From a virus: a stretch of DNA of 36,307 nt. The notes under the pieces are model-generated. The model saw nothing but the letters and a program-made list of their open reading frames with translations, had not been told where the DNA came from and did no database searches. A program made the position numbers and the translations under genes. The stretch spans positions 1 to 36,307 of IMG/VR virus record IMGVR_UViG_3300046167_000195; one strand, given 5' to 3'. Positions 21,914 through 31,400 of this stretch are shown here, in pieces (position 1 is the first letter of the stretch; the number at the start of each line of letters is the position of its first letter).

Positions 21914-21935
21914 GGGGGCTTAGGCCCCCTTTTTT
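21914..21935 (+). terminator. Rho-independent terminator of the replication arm
   Basis: GGGGGC, loop TTAG, GCCCCC, then six T. It starts six bases after the nrdJ stop and lies between two converging genes. The T tract exists only in the plus-strand direction and reaches into the stop codon of the opposing gene. Confidence 0.9.
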
Positions 21936-24288
21936 ATTGCTCTGTTAACATACCTGTTCTAGCACCAGCAACACCGCCTGCTTGTCCTAAGATTCGTGCA
22001 GTTTCTCCTGTCATATCTGACTGCAACATCCTTTGAACCTCCTGTTGCTTAGGTGTTTGTCCTGCAATAGCTCTTTGAACTCCTGGTCTTGCTAGTTTGG
22101 CACCTATTATAGTACCTGCTATTGGAGCAGCGATTAATCCTGTACCTACACCTACTAAACCACCAGTAGCAGCACCAACAGCCGCTCCTGTTAAACTACC
22201 TAGTAAAGAAGAAGAGGTCAGCGTCCAGTACCAACTAGGGTTTTTAGACGTTCGTAGGTCTTTTAATTGATCCAACTCTTTAGTTAAAAACCCAAGCTCT
22301 GCTTCAACTTGTGATTTTCTCGTTGTAGCAGCAGCAATTTCCGAAGTTAGTTCAGGGTTTCTCTTAAGCCTAGATTTTTTAGTTCTAGTGTCCTGTACTA
22401 ATTTAGTTAGTTCACTTTCGAGTTTTTTCTTATGGCTTCTAATTTCTTTCTCGACTAACGCAGCTTTTGTTTTAGCTAGATTGGTTGCTCTCTTTGCAAT
22501 AGTTTTTTCCATTGCTTTGAGGTTTGATTCTATCTTTCTGGCTTCTGCATTCAATGGGCCTGTTCCGTATCTAGAGTCCCAACGATTGTTCTTTCCTACT
22601 TCTTTAATCCAATCAGATACTTCAAAGTACCCTCTTTTAGCACCGCCTTGAGTACCTTCAATAGATTCTCGTAAAACAACAGTTGATTTCCATTTACCAG
22701 CTTCTTTTTCAAAAGCTTCTTTCTGGCCTGCCGTAAGCTGACTCTTCATTATTTTATCTATTTCGTCCTGAAGAGTGTACAAAGCTCTACGGTTTTGTGG
22801 ATCAACGGTAGCATTAGCTAGTGTCCCTATTTTACTTCTAAGAGAAGAAACTAATGAGCCTTCAACGCGACCACTTGGATCTTTAAAGAAATTAGTAGTT
22901 TCAACAGCATTATCAAAGACCTTCATTACAGAAGGAACATCTACAGTGTTAGCTACAAAGTAAGGGTCTTTAACTAAAGCCTGTTCTAAATTCTTTTGTA
23001 ACTCTCCTGCTTTAAACCTAAACTTCTTTTTGTTAATCATTGAGTAGCCTTTTACACGCCAAAGTTCGTCTAAAGCGTTAATACGTTCCCCAATGTTTTC
23101 TTTACTAATTACACGTTCGATGTCTCTAGGTACAGCGCCTTCTGGAAAAGAATTCATAAAGGCTTCAGTTCTAAAGTTTAACTGTCTAGCGTCCATCATT
23201 TTTCGAGTTTCGCTGGTAGCTTTAGCGGCTATTTCCTCTGCTTTACCAGAATTCAAAGCACTTAGTTTTTCTTTTAACGGTAAAGTTACATCAGCTGTTT
23301 CGTTTCTTTTTAGAGTAGTAAGGGCTTTTTGCTCTTCTTTCAAAGCAGAACCAGCATCTTTTAGTTGTTGTTCGACAAGCTTAGTTTTCTCTTTGATTCC
23401 TTCATCTAATTGACCAGAAAACTTTTTTTGAGCAGCTACAGCGTCCTCAGCTTTATCAAGAATAACTTCTTGTTGCTGTCTTATAGCACCTTTTGCTCCA
23501 AAAGAAGGCCCAACTACGTCTCTGTAAAACTGGTGTATAAAGCCTTCCACACCTGTAGGCGAACTAGCAGCAAGAGTTAACGGAACAAAGTCTCCGTCCA
23601 TGTCAACAAGATCACCTTCAACTCTTCGTTTAGTCAATGCGTTAGCAACAGCACCGCCACCAGCAGTAACCGCTTTTACTGCTCCGTAACCTAGACCACC
23701 ACCAACGGCACCTATACCAGCACCTTCTAATCGTTGTCCTTCTGCAGCTTCTCCTGCACCATAGATTGCACCTGTACCGACAGCACCAGCAGCAGCAGTT
23801 GCTGTTGGGCCTAAACGACTAACTACAGCAGCAGGAGCCTTCAAAGCCATAGCAGGAGAAATAAGACCACCAGCGACATCGGCAGCTAAAGCAGCACCAG
23901 GTTGTCGTTGCTTAAATTCAGCTTGTCGGGCGTCGTACTCTTTCTTAAGTTTTTTGTACTGCTCTTTTGAAGTTGTTTCTAGATCGTAATAAGGATAAGT
24001 AACATTTGCATTAATAAAAGCAGCAACCCATAAACTTGCTTCGTCACCCCAACCTACAGCGGCGCTTGAGAAGTAACGCTGTGCAGCAGCCAGTGAGTCT
24101 TCAGAAGACCACGCTGTTTCTTCAAGCTCTAGTTCTTCTCTAGACTTGTTGTTTTGAGCCATAGCTTCGTCAAGAGCGTTCCTGATTTCTTCTTTCTTTG
24201 CGTCAGGAAGCCCTGCTGAAGAAGCAACAGGTGTATTTGTCGGTGTTTGAGAAGTATCTCTAAACCCTTGTAGTAAAGCGTCAGACAT
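21934..24288 (-). CDS. Large internal virion or ejection protein
   Basis: 784 residues, last gene of the virion arm. An N-terminal helical region is followed by a Gly/Ala-rich, membrane-compatible stretch (residues about 135-215, e.g. GAVGTGAIYGAGEAAEGQ), long Lys/Glu coiled coils in the middle and near residues 560-690, and a second Gly/Ala hydrophobic segment (SLTGAAVGAATGGLVGVGTG) close to the end. This layout is typical of podovirus internal core proteins injected with DNA to form a channel through the cell envelope (T7 gp14-16 or P22 ejection-protein role). No lytic transglycosylase motif was seen. Confidence 0.7.
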   Translation of the reverse strand: MSDALLQGFRDTSQTPTNTPVASSAGLPDAKKEEIRNALDEAMAQNNKSREELELEETAWSSEDSLAAAQRYFSSAAVGWGDEASLWVAAFINANVTYPYYDLETTSKEQYKKLKKEYDARQAEFKQRQPGAALAADVAGGLISPAMALKAPAAVVSRLGPTATAAAGAVGTGAIYGAGEAAEGQRLEGAGIGAVGGGLGYGAVKAVTAGGGAVANALTKRRVEGDLVDMDGDFVPLTLAASSPTGVEGFIHQFYRDVVGPSFGAKGAIRQQQEVILDKAEDAVAAQKKFSGQLDEGIKEKTKLVEQQLKDAGSALKEEQKALTTLKRNETADVTLPLKEKLSALNSGKAEEIAAKATSETRKMMDARQLNFRTEAFMNSFPEGAVPRDIERVISKENIGERINALDELWRVKGYSMINKKKFRFKAGELQKNLEQALVKDPYFVANTVDVPSVMKVFDNAVETTNFFKDPSGRVEGSLVSSLRSKIGTLANATVDPQNRRALYTLQDEIDKIMKSQLTAGQKEAFEKEAGKWKSTVVLRESIEGTQGGAKRGYFEVSDWIKEVGKNNRWDSRYGTGPLNAEARKIESNLKAMEKTIAKRATNLAKTKAALVEKEIRSHKKKLESELTKLVQDTRTKKSRLKRNPELTSEIAAATTRKSQVEAELGFLTKELDQLKDLRTSKNPSWYWTLTSSSLLGSLTGAAVGAATGGLVGVGTGLIAAPIAGTIIGAKLARPGVQRAIAGQTPKQQEVQRMLQSDMTGETARILGQAGGVAGARTGMLTEQ

Positions 24289-24298
24289 TTGTCACCTC

Positions 24299-25726
24299 TT
24301 ACTGAAATTTAATTTCGTTTTCATCAAGAAACTTTAAGTACCTGCTATTTTCTAAGCCTCTTTGCGTTAACAAGCCTAAATAATCTGCGTCAAACACAGC
24401 CATAGTAGGATCGTCTTGCGCGTTTTGTCTAGACTGGTTTTGAAGCCTTGCTTGTTCTTCTTGAACAAAAGCAACCATTGCGTCAGCAGCGACTGTATCG
24501 CCTGCTTCTCTAAGCTTAGCTGCTTCTACTAAGTAAGAATCCAGCTGCTGAATGACAGGACCAAAGTCGTCCTTTACTGCCTGTATCTTTTTATCAAGGC
24601 CTTTTACAGCAGCGTACCGCTCATAACCTAGTGCAGTAGGATCTCTAGTTTGCTCAATCCAACGAGTCTTACCTTCGATATACTCTTGATGTGCTTGCTT
24701 AATTTTTAGCATACCTTTTAAAGCAGAGATGCGGTCTTTTGGACTGTAGTCTTTTAAATCAGGGCTAGCGTTTAAAGCAAGTTGTACGTCCCTATCTGAA
24801 GCTGGTCCACGTGGTAAAAGCTTAATTGCCTGCTGCATTTGAACTTCATTAAGGCTTGTTCTAAAGGCTGTAATTTCACTACCAAGACCTGCAATGTCTG
24901 ACACAGCAAAGTCCCTAACGTCACCTAAAACACCACCAACATTATACCAAGGCTCTTCTGCAGCTACTCTTTCCGCTTCGTTCAAAAGATTACTAAATTT
25001 AGTAACGTCAGCAGAGGCAACGTTTCCTTCTGCCACTACATTTGTGTAAAGCTTAGAACCGTCACTAGTATAAAAGAATTCTGCTCGTTCTTCTGCAAGA
25101 GTCTTTTTATCGTCTTCTTCAGCAGGTTTTTCACCTATTTTAACTCTACCTAGTTCTTTTCCGTCATAAGGGTCTAAACTTACACTGTATGTAACTGTTT
25201 TGCCTTTTTCTAAAACTTCTTCAGTTACGACATTAGCTTTTGCTTTTGAGCCTTCAGCTTTTGTCTTCAAGAAGTCTCTCAAACCTTTTAGATCTTGTGT
25301 ATCAACCAGAGATCTTACATAGGCTTCATTACTAGCCGGATCTTTGCTTTTAGCGGCTTTCATAAAAGCAGCAGATGTTAGACGTTTAATTGCCTCTTGT
25401 TCTTTACCTTTGAGTGCTTCTTCTTCAGTTCGCTTTTTAGTAGCTCTGCCACGCTCTTGTGCGGCTTCTAGCTGCTCAGTTGTAGCACCTAAGCCAACAA
25501 GAGAACCAATAGCGTCTTGATAGTCACGACCTTCTGCTACTGCCTGTTCCAAACCAAATAAGCCACCAGTAACGCCACGTTGAGTTTGCTCACGCTCCTC
25601 TTGCATCCGTTGTGACGCCCTAGTCATAGAAGGACCAGCTGCTGCTGCTCTACCTACTTGATACAGGTTCTGACCAAATGCAGGCTGCATAAGACCCTGT
25701 AGTAGTCCTTGTGAAAACTTAGCCAT
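24299..25726 (-). CDS. Internal virion or ejection protein
   Basis: 475 residues between two other candidates of the same class (10-nt and 1-nt spacing). N-terminus MAKFSQGLLQGLMQPAFGQN, then helical Gln/Arg/Glu-rich sequence, a Lys/Glu coil, and a C-terminal helical bundle (LREAGDTVAADAMVAFVQEE). It lacks cysteine-rich or catalytic motifs. The assignment rests on position after the tail nozzle and before the 784-residue protein, and on its helical composition. Confidence 0.6.
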   Translation of the reverse strand: MAKFSQGLLQGLMQPAFGQNLYQVGRAAAAGPSMTRASQRMQEEREQTQRGVTGGLFGLEQAVAEGRDYQDAIGSLVGLGATTEQLEAAQERGRATKKRTEEEALKGKEQEAIKRLTSAAFMKAAKSKDPASNEAYVRSLVDTQDLKGLRDFLKTKAEGSKAKANVVTEEVLEKGKTVTYSVSLDPYDGKELGRVKIGEKPAEEDDKKTLAEERAEFFYTSDGSKLYTNVVAEGNVASADVTKFSNLLNEAERVAAEEPWYNVGGVLGDVRDFAVSDIAGLGSEITAFRTSLNEVQMQQAIKLLPRGPASDRDVQLALNASPDLKDYSPKDRISALKGMLKIKQAHQEYIEGKTRWIEQTRDPTALGYERYAAVKGLDKKIQAVKDDFGPVIQQLDSYLVEAAKLREAGDTVAADAMVAFVQEEQARLQNQSRQNAQDDPTMAVFDADYLGLLTQRGLENSRYLKFLDENEIKFQ

Positions 25727-25727
25727 C

Positions 25728-26576
25728 TTAGCCTCCTATGCCTAGTAGATCAAACAGTGGGTTGATGATTTTAGTGATACCGTCACCCATACCAACTTGC
25801 TGTGGTGTCAACAGTCCTGACAGGAGACCAGTACCTAGTTGACCATAGAGGTTAGCTTGTCCAAGACCTGAACCAAGCAGTGCCTCAAGTCCACCCATTT
25901 GTGCTTCACCAAACAAACCAGCGCCTTGTAGCTGACCACGTTGCGCCATTTGTGCAGCTGGCATACCTGCTTGTAGGACGTTCAATGCTTGCGCTTGAGG
26001 TGTGTAACTAGCACCCATGAACTGACCACCTAGCTGCGCTTGTTGCATCTGCTCAGCTTGCGCCTGTTGCATTGCACTTAGCATCGCTTGGTTACGTGCT
26101 TCTTCCTGAGCCTTAGCCAAAGCAAACTGCTCAGGTGCGCCTCCAAACTGTGCTGTGCGCAAACCTAAGCGTCCTTGTGCCGCTAGACGCTCTTCAGTAG
26201 CAAGACGCTGACGTTGCTCTTCAGGACGCTGTGCTTCCCTTATGCGCTCAAAAACAGCCTGTTCACGTGCCTGCGTAGGTTGCATAGCCTGTTGATAAAA
26301 CTGACCTGCACCTCCGAACATCTGTTGTTGGAACGCTTGTTCTTCTGGAGACATGCCTACAGTAAGACCACCTTGAGGAGTAGTAGTTAATGCTCCTCCT
26401 GTTCCTGTCGTTACTGTGAAGGGCATAAAGCGCGTCTGCTCTAAACCAGTCTGAGCAATCTCACCTGCTTCCCTTCTTGCTGTTGTTCCAATTTCACCTA
26501 GATCCTTGTAAGCTTTACCTGTTAGTAAGCCACCTGCACCTAGAGCACTTAAACCCAGTATTTGTTCTAAATTCAT
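25728..26576 (-). CDS. Gln/Ala/Gly-rich internal virion protein
   Basis: 282 residues. It starts with a hydrophobic segment (LGLSALGAGGLLTGKAY) and ends with another Gly/Leu-rich one (GTGLLSGLLTPQQ, LFDLLGIGG). In between is a Gln/Ala/Met/Arg helix with many QQ and AQ pairs (LSAMQQAQAEQMQQAQLGGQ). Small Gln/Ala-rich proteins with hydrophobic ends are typical of the first ejection protein of podoviruses. Overlaps the nozzle gene by 4 nt. Confidence 0.6.
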   Translation of the reverse strand: MNLEQILGLSALGAGGLLTGKAYKDLGEIGTTARREAGEIAQTGLEQTRFMPFTVTTGTGGALTTTPQGGLTVGMSPEEQAFQQQMFGGAGQFYQQAMQPTQAREQAVFERIREAQRPEEQRQRLATEERLAAQGRLGLRTAQFGGAPEQFALAKAQEEARNQAMLSAMQQAQAEQMQQAQLGGQFMGASYTPQAQALNVLQAGMPAAQMAQRGQLQGAGLFGEAQMGGLEALLGSGLGQANLYGQLGTGLLSGLLTPQQVGMGDGITKIINPLFDLLGIGG

Positions 26577-28081
26577 AGTAATTTACCCATTAAAGCCATT
26601 ACGTTGATCTCCTGTAGTGACAGCTGTGAACCGTCAATCTCTGCTTCTAAACCTACAACAATACTAGTTCCGTAGCCTGTTGCGTTTAAACTTCTTTGGT
26701 TGGTCAAAGCGCCACCTGTGAACTCCACAGTTGTGTACTCACTCTCACCGAAGAAACCAGTGACCTGGTCCCCTACCGTAAACTCTGCTGTTGCGTACGT
26801 ACCTTTGAAGTCATACGCCCATTTCATAAATACTGTTGCGTTGTTCGCACCAACTAACGTAGGCTTTAGCTTCTTAAGAATCTTAACTCTAGAACTGTCG
26901 CCAAATGTTAAGCTTGGGCTGTAGTACTTAAAGCGGTAGCCTAAACCGTTGTCTTGATAACCAGTGTACTCACTAATACCTTCAGACGTGCCTATGTAAA
27001 AGTCACCGTTGTCTAAACGTGTGTAACAACTAAAGCCAGTAGAAGGCCAACGAGTAACACGGTAGGAACCATTCTCTGTTGTTCCTCTAACGTCAAAGCA
27101 GTAAGTGTTGTCCTGACCTACAAAAGTTAGTAAGTAAAAACCTTCTTCAGGACTATAAGCAGACCTAAAGAATGTGTTTTCTGTCTGCAAGGCGTTAATA
27201 ATGTCCTTACTAATGTTTGCTGACAAACTACTAACAGGCATGGACTTTTGTTGTATTGTACGTCCAAAGCTCTTTAAACCAGTGTGTGACAGGAATAGTA
27301 CGTCCGTACCGGTGTACTGAACAGTGTCCCTGTCTACGCAACCGATACCAGCTACAGTGTCCTGAAGAACCATAGTTGCTGGTGCTTCTGCTCCTTGGTA
27401 CACAATGATGCTGTGCTTACCAAAGATAATTAGAAAGCCGTTGTGTGCAGCCAGTGCTACAATCTCGTCGTACCCGTCAGGCCAGACTTTAGACACGTCA
27501 ATAGAGCCACTAGTGCCGCCTGAGAAGTCATGGCCTATCAAAAGGTCAGACCAGTACACGATAGAAGGACTACCACCAACTCCTGTTACCCAGAGACGAC
27601 CGTAAGCTGACAGTACTTCGTTACCTAGTACAACACCGGCAGCACCAGCTACTGAGTCTAGACGTACCACTGACGAACCGTCGTACACTAAAGGTTCATG
27701 AGAAGCTTGAAACAAGTATGCTTTGTCGTTAAAGTTAACAATCTTCCAGTTGTCTGCTGTTACCGTGTAACTTCCAGGCGTAGCGTCAGTAAGCGTAGTA
27801 GTACCTGTGAATATCTTGTTATTGCCTACAGACAACACTACGTTGCTACCGGTACTTCTGTCGAACTCTTTTACAGCCCTGATCGTACCAGAGCCTAGTG
27901 CTGTTTTATTAGTTGTAATGACACTATGACCCTTACGTGCCGCAATACGACCACGTTTGTCAATCACAGCGTTGTCTGCTATTTCAGCAAACGACGGGTC
28001 CTGCGCCAACGGTGAATCTTCGGTGTTAATACCTTTGAACGCTGGCGCTACAAGATTAATACTCTTTAGTTCTTGAGCCAT
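26573..28081 (-). CDS. Tail nozzle / tube protein B (P22 gp10-like)
   Basis: 502 residues, all-beta by appearance, with repeated strand-turn-strand blades (NNKIFTGTTTLTDATPGSY, SIVYWSDLLIGHDFSGG, HSIIVYQGAEAP), as in the propeller-bearing tail nozzles of T7 (gp12) and P22 (gp10). The N-terminus NLVAPAFKGINTEDSPLAQ, then SFAEIADNAVIDKRGRIAAR, is a widespread start of these marine tail proteins. It follows the tail adaptor gene as in T7. It would form the DNA exit nozzle and hold the fibres. Confidence 0.78.
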   Translation of the reverse strand: MAQELKSINLVAPAFKGINTEDSPLAQDPSFAEIADNAVIDKRGRIAARKGHSVITTNKTALGSGTIRAVKEFDRSTGSNVVLSVGNNKIFTGTTTLTDATPGSYTVTADNWKIVNFNDKAYLFQASHEPLVYDGSSVVRLDSVAGAAGVVLGNEVLSAYGRLWVTGVGGSPSIVYWSDLLIGHDFSGGTSGSIDVSKVWPDGYDEIVALAAHNGFLIIFGKHSIIVYQGAEAPATMVLQDTVAGIGCVDRDTVQYTGTDVLFLSHTGLKSFGRTIQQKSMPVSSLSANISKDIINALQTENTFFRSAYSPEEGFYLLTFVGQDNTYCFDVRGTTENGSYRVTRWPSTGFSCYTRLDNGDFYIGTSEGISEYTGYQDNGLGYRFKYYSPSLTFGDSSRVKILKKLKPTLVGANNATVFMKWAYDFKGTYATAEFTVGDQVTGFFGESEYTTVEFTGGALTNQRSLNATGYGTSIVVGLEAEIDGSQLSLQEINVMALMGKLL

Positions 28082-28082
28082 A

Positions 28083-28730
28083 TCAGATAGTCCTAAAGTA
28101 CATCTCTTCTGGATGCTTAGCTGCGTCTATTGCGATAGCGTCAGACAAATATCTATCAGCAATACCAAAGTACTCAGCAGTAGAAGTTCCTCCTGTTTCT
28201 CCACGTTCACGAGCCAACAAAGCAACAGCTAGGTGTACTACAGGTTGCGAAGGTATCAGCAACGTGTCAGTATTAGCACTCAAGTCACCTTGTCGTTTAA
28301 TCACGTCAAACCGCAAGCTATACACACCGTCAGGAGTTGGGCCTACGAGTACTTGCGTGTCACCACTAGCGTCAAGGCCGTTGTACGTGTAGTACATAGG
28401 TGCACCTGTAGCAGCATTATTAATGTACAGTTGCTCGTTAAACCAGTCCTTACTTTGGTACTCCATAAAGACATTACTAGTGTCGTTAAGAACACACATA
28501 ACCTTTACGTTGTCGCCACAGTCCGTCAAGGAATAAGTATTGTCGTCGGCTGTAGTAGAAACAGTAATAGTGCTTCTCAAGGCAGACCAGTCGTTAGACT
28601 CCTCTACTAACTTCTTAGCGTCGTTAATAAAGTCACCAACCATCTTGTTGTAAGTAGTGCTAGTAACCGACGTGGTTTCTTCTTCACGCAGCCTACGTAG
28701 CACGTTATTCATAAGGTTCAAGTATGTCAT
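28083..28730 (-). CDS. Tail adaptor / tube protein A (T7 gp11 or P22 gp4 role)
   Basis: 215 residues. A helical N-terminus (NLMNNVLRRLREEETTSV, FINDAKKLVEESNDW) leads into a beta section (ADDNTYSLTDCGDNVKVMCV, RFDVIKRQGDL) and a final helical pair. This order is that of podovirus adaptor proteins, which form the ring between portal and nozzle. It directly precedes the nozzle gene (1-nt gap) and overlaps the giant protein gene by 4 nt. Confidence 0.75.
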   Translation of the reverse strand: MTYLNLMNNVLRRLREEETTSVTSTTYNKMVGDFINDAKKLVEESNDWSALRSTITVSTTADDNTYSLTDCGDNVKVMCVLNDTSNVFMEYQSKDWFNEQLYINNAATGAPMYYTYNGLDASGDTQVLVGPTPDGVYSLRFDVIKRQGDLSANTDTLLIPSQPVVHLAVALLARERGETGGTSTAEYFGIADRYLSDAIAIDAAKHPEEMYFRTI

Positions 28731-30604
28731 CCGATATATTCCTTAAACAAACTGCTTGTTATTCCGGTTGGTCCTAATGTGTCCTGTAAAGACGCTACGT
28801 AGTCAACTTGAGGTGCTTGACCTATTTCTTCCAACGTAGGCAACTCGTAATTAATGCCTGACATGAAAGGAGTAAAGTCAGTTCTTTGAGGTGCTGCCGC
28901 AGCTGCCATCATGCCTGTACCACCACCAACACCAGGTCCTGAACCATCACCAGTACCAGTCCCTGTTCCAGCACCTGAACCACCTCCAGTTCCAGTACCG
29001 TCTCCTTCACCAGTTCCTTCACCAGTTCCGTCACCGTCACCATCTCCAGTTCCAGTAGTGTCTTTGGCCTGCTCTTCAGCGTCCTTCCGTACTTCTTCAG
29101 AAGACTGTAGATCCTTTTCTAACTGTTCGTCAGCAGCATCCTTGTTGGCTTGTTCAGCATCCTTAGCTTCGGTTTCAGCACTGGTGTCCTTCTGAGCGTT
29201 TTCGTCTTTGGTGGCTTCCTCAGCCGCTTGTTGCTCTTTAGCGGCTTCCTCTGCTGCTTGCTGCTCTTTAGCTTGCTCTTCGGCAGCTTGTTCCTTAACA
29301 GCTTCTTCAGCAGCTACTTCTTCTTTACGAGTTTGCTCAGCTTCTTCCTTACGTGCCTGCTCCGCTTCTTCTTTTTCTTGAGTCTCTGCAGCAGCTTCCT
29401 TTTCTGATCTTTCTGCAGCAGCCTCTTCCTTTTCTTGAGTTTCAGCGTCAGCTTCTTTTTTAGCCTCTTCAGCGTCCTTGGCTTGATCTTCAGCTTCTTT
29501 CTCTGCTGTTTCAGCCTCAGCGTCCTTCTGAGCTTCTTCGGCAGCTATTTCTTCTTTCTCTTTAGTTTCTGCAGCAGCGTCCTTAGCTGTTTCTTCGGCG
29601 TCTTTATCTTCCTGTTCTGCAGCTGTTTCTTCCTTAGTTTTATTTTCGGCATCCTTGTCTGCAGTCTCAGCAGCAGCCTCTTCTTTACGTTGCTCTTCTG
29701 CAGCAGCCTCTTTAGTTTCTTGTTCTGCAGCAACATCTTTATCTTCCTGTTCTGCAGCAACATCTTTCTCTTCTTTTTCAGCATCTTTGTCTTGTTGTTC
29801 TGCAGCAGTATCCTTGGCTTCTTTCTCAGCATCTTTATCAGACTGTTCTGCAGCTACTTCTTTATCTTCCTTTTCTGCATCTTTTTCTTCTTGTTCTGCA
29901 ATAGCGTCTTTATCTTCTTTCTCTGCGTCCTTATCAGCTTGCTCTGCAGCAGCGTCTTTTTGTTCCTTTTCGGCTTCTTCCTTTTGAACTTCTTCAGCAG
30001 CTTCTTTAGCTATTTCTTCAGCTTCTTCTTTTCTACCCTGTTCTGCTTCTTCCTTCTGCTCTGTTTCAGCTTGAGCATCTTTTTCTGCAGTCTCAGCAGC
30101 TACCTCTTCTTTCTCTTCGGTTTCAGCCTGAGCGTCCTTCTCAGCAGTCTCTGCGTCCTTAGATTCAGTTTCAGCATCGGCTTCCTTCTTAGCTTCCTCA
30201 GCTGCTACTTCTTCCTTTTCCTGAGTCTCAGCCTGAGCGTCCTTTTGGGTTTGCTCAGCGTCTTTATCTGATTGTTCTGCAGCTATCTCTTCTTTTTCCT
30301 TAGTCTCAGCATCTTTGTCAGCCTGCTCTGCCGCTTGCTCTTCCTTAGTTTTGTTTTCAGCTTCTTTGTCAGCTTGTTCCGCAGCAGCATCTTCCTTTGC
30401 TTTATTCTCAGCATCCTTATCTTGTTGCTCAGCTTGCGTTTCTTTTGTTTCTTTTTCCGCGTCTTTTTCTTGTTGTTCAGCTACGTCCTTTTCCTGAGTT
30501 TCAGCCTCAGCTTCCTTCTGAGCTTCCTCAGCTGCTACTTCTTCCTTTTGATCGGTTTCTGCATCAGCGTCTTTCTTGGCCTGTTCTGCTGCTATTTCTT
30601 CTTT
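28727..30604 (-). CDS. Giant virion protein, C-terminal part (after -1 frameshift)
   Basis: The frame is open from the frameshift region (about 30604) to the stop at 28727, roughly 625 codons, without any ATG or GTG until 28912, so a start-based caller would report only the last 61 residues (from MMAAAAAPQRTDFTPFMSGI). It continues the Ala/Glu/Lys/Gln/Asp coil of the upstream part in the same 19-residue register for about 500 residues. A glycine linker of GTG/GDG/GEG type (about 28913-29060) follows, then a conserved-looking end (LQDTLGPTGITSSLF). There is no independent start signal, so it must be made by frameshifting or be one gene with a missing base. Confidence 0.75.
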   Translation of the reverse strand, partial: KEEIAAEQAKKDADAETDQKEEVAAEEAQKEAEAETQEKDVAEQQEKDAEKETKETQAEQQDKDAENKAKEDAAAEQADKEAENKTKEEQAAEQADKDAETKEKEEIAAEQSDKDAEQTQKDAQAETQEKEEVAAEEAKKEADAETESKDAETAEKDAQAETEEKEEVAAETAEKDAQAETEQKEEAEQGRKEEAEEIAKEAAEEVQKEEAEKEQKDAAAEQADKDAEKEDKDAIAEQEEKDAEKEDKEVAAEQSDKDAEKEAKDTAAEQQDKDAEKEEKDVAAEQEDKDVAAEQETKEAAAEEQRKEEAAAETADKDAENKTKEETAAEQEDKDAEETAKDAAAETKEKEEIAAEEAQKDAEAETAEKEAEDQAKDAEEAKKEADAETQEKEEAAAERSEKEAAAETQEKEEAEQARKEEAEQTRKEEVAAEEAVKEQAAEEQAKEQQAAEEAAKEQQAAEEATKDENAQKDTSAETEAKDAEQANKDAADEQLEKDLQSSEEVRKDAEEQAKDTTGTGDGDGDGTGEGTGEGDGTGTGGGSGAGTGTGTGDGSGPGVGGGTGMMAAAAAPQRTDFTPFMSGINYELPTLEEIGQAPQVDYVASLQDTLGPTGITSSLFKEYIG

Positions 30605-31400
30605 TCTTGAGTTTCAGCATCGGCTTCTTTCTTAGCTTCTTCTGCTGCTTGTTCCTCTTTCTCCTGAGTTTCAGCCTCAGCTTCTTTCTTAGTTTGTTCT
30701 GCAGCTATTACTTCTTTTTTCTGAGTTTCAGCTTCGGCGTCCTTCTCTGCTTGTTCAGCAGCAGCCTCTTTCTCTTCTGTTTCTGCTTGCTGTTCCTTTT
30801 GAGTTTCCTCAGCGTCCTTACCTTCAGCTTCTGCTAACTCTTTTTTATCTTCTTCAGCCTGACGGTCCTTCTCAGCTTTTTCAGCAGCAGCCTGTTCTTT
30901 TTCCTGAGTCTCTGCTTTAGTGTCCTTCTTAAGTTGTTCTGCAGCGGCCTGCTCTTTTTCCTGAGTCTCTGCAGCAGCATCCTTCTCTGCCTTTTCAGCA
31001 GCGTCAGCTTCCTTTTGTTCAGTCTCTGCTTGAGCTTCCTTATCAGCTGCCTCAGCTGCTTCAGCTTCCTTTTGCTCAGTTTCAGCAGTGGCTTCCTTCT
31101 GTGCTTCTTCTGCAGCTGCTTGTTCTTTCTGTTGTGTTTCTGCAGCAGATTCTTTTTCTGCTTTTTCAGCAGTCTCTTTGTCAGCTCGCTCAGCAGCATC
31201 TTTAGAAGCTTCTGCAGCAGCGTCCTTAGATGCACGTTCGGCTGCAGCATCTGCATCCTTTTGTCTCTCAGCTGCAGCAGCGTCCTTCTGTCTTTCCGCA
31301 GCAGCATCTTGTTCTTTCTGCTGTCTTTCCGCAGCAGCTTCAGCCTGATCCTTTTGTATTTCTTCAGCCGTATCGTCAGCAGAAGGAACAGTACTAGCTA
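29110..31400 (-). repeat. Low-complexity Ala/Glu/Lys/Gln coil with a 19-residue period
   Basis: About 2.3 kb coding for a charged helix. Clear 57-nt (19-residue) units such as AAETQEKEQAAAEQLKKDT, KAETQEKEQAAAEKAEKDR and DAETQEKEEIAAEQAKKDA run through it; the last unit spans the frameshift. The opposite strand shows long but meaningless Phe/Leu/Ser/Cys frames. The helix may be a TolA-like coiled coil or a stable single alpha-helix acting as a spacer. Confidence 0.8.

Noticed and set aside
21914-21935. Bidirectional terminator between converging arms
   Set aside because: The hairpin is symmetric, but only the plus-strand side has a T tract; in the minus direction it is followed by ATAAG.
28727-28912. 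Independent 61-residue gene starting MMAAAAAPQ
   Set aside because: Its frame is open far upstream and continues a glycine linker and coil in the same frame, so it is the C-terminus of the giant protein rather than a separate gene.
29150-30837. Long plus-strand frames rich in Phe, Leu, Ser and Cys, resembling membrane proteins
   Set aside because: They are the antisense of the Ala/Glu/Lys/Gln repeats on the minus strand: GAA, AAG and GCA codons read in reverse give Phe, Leu/Ser and Cys. No ribosome sites or natural membrane-segment boundaries.
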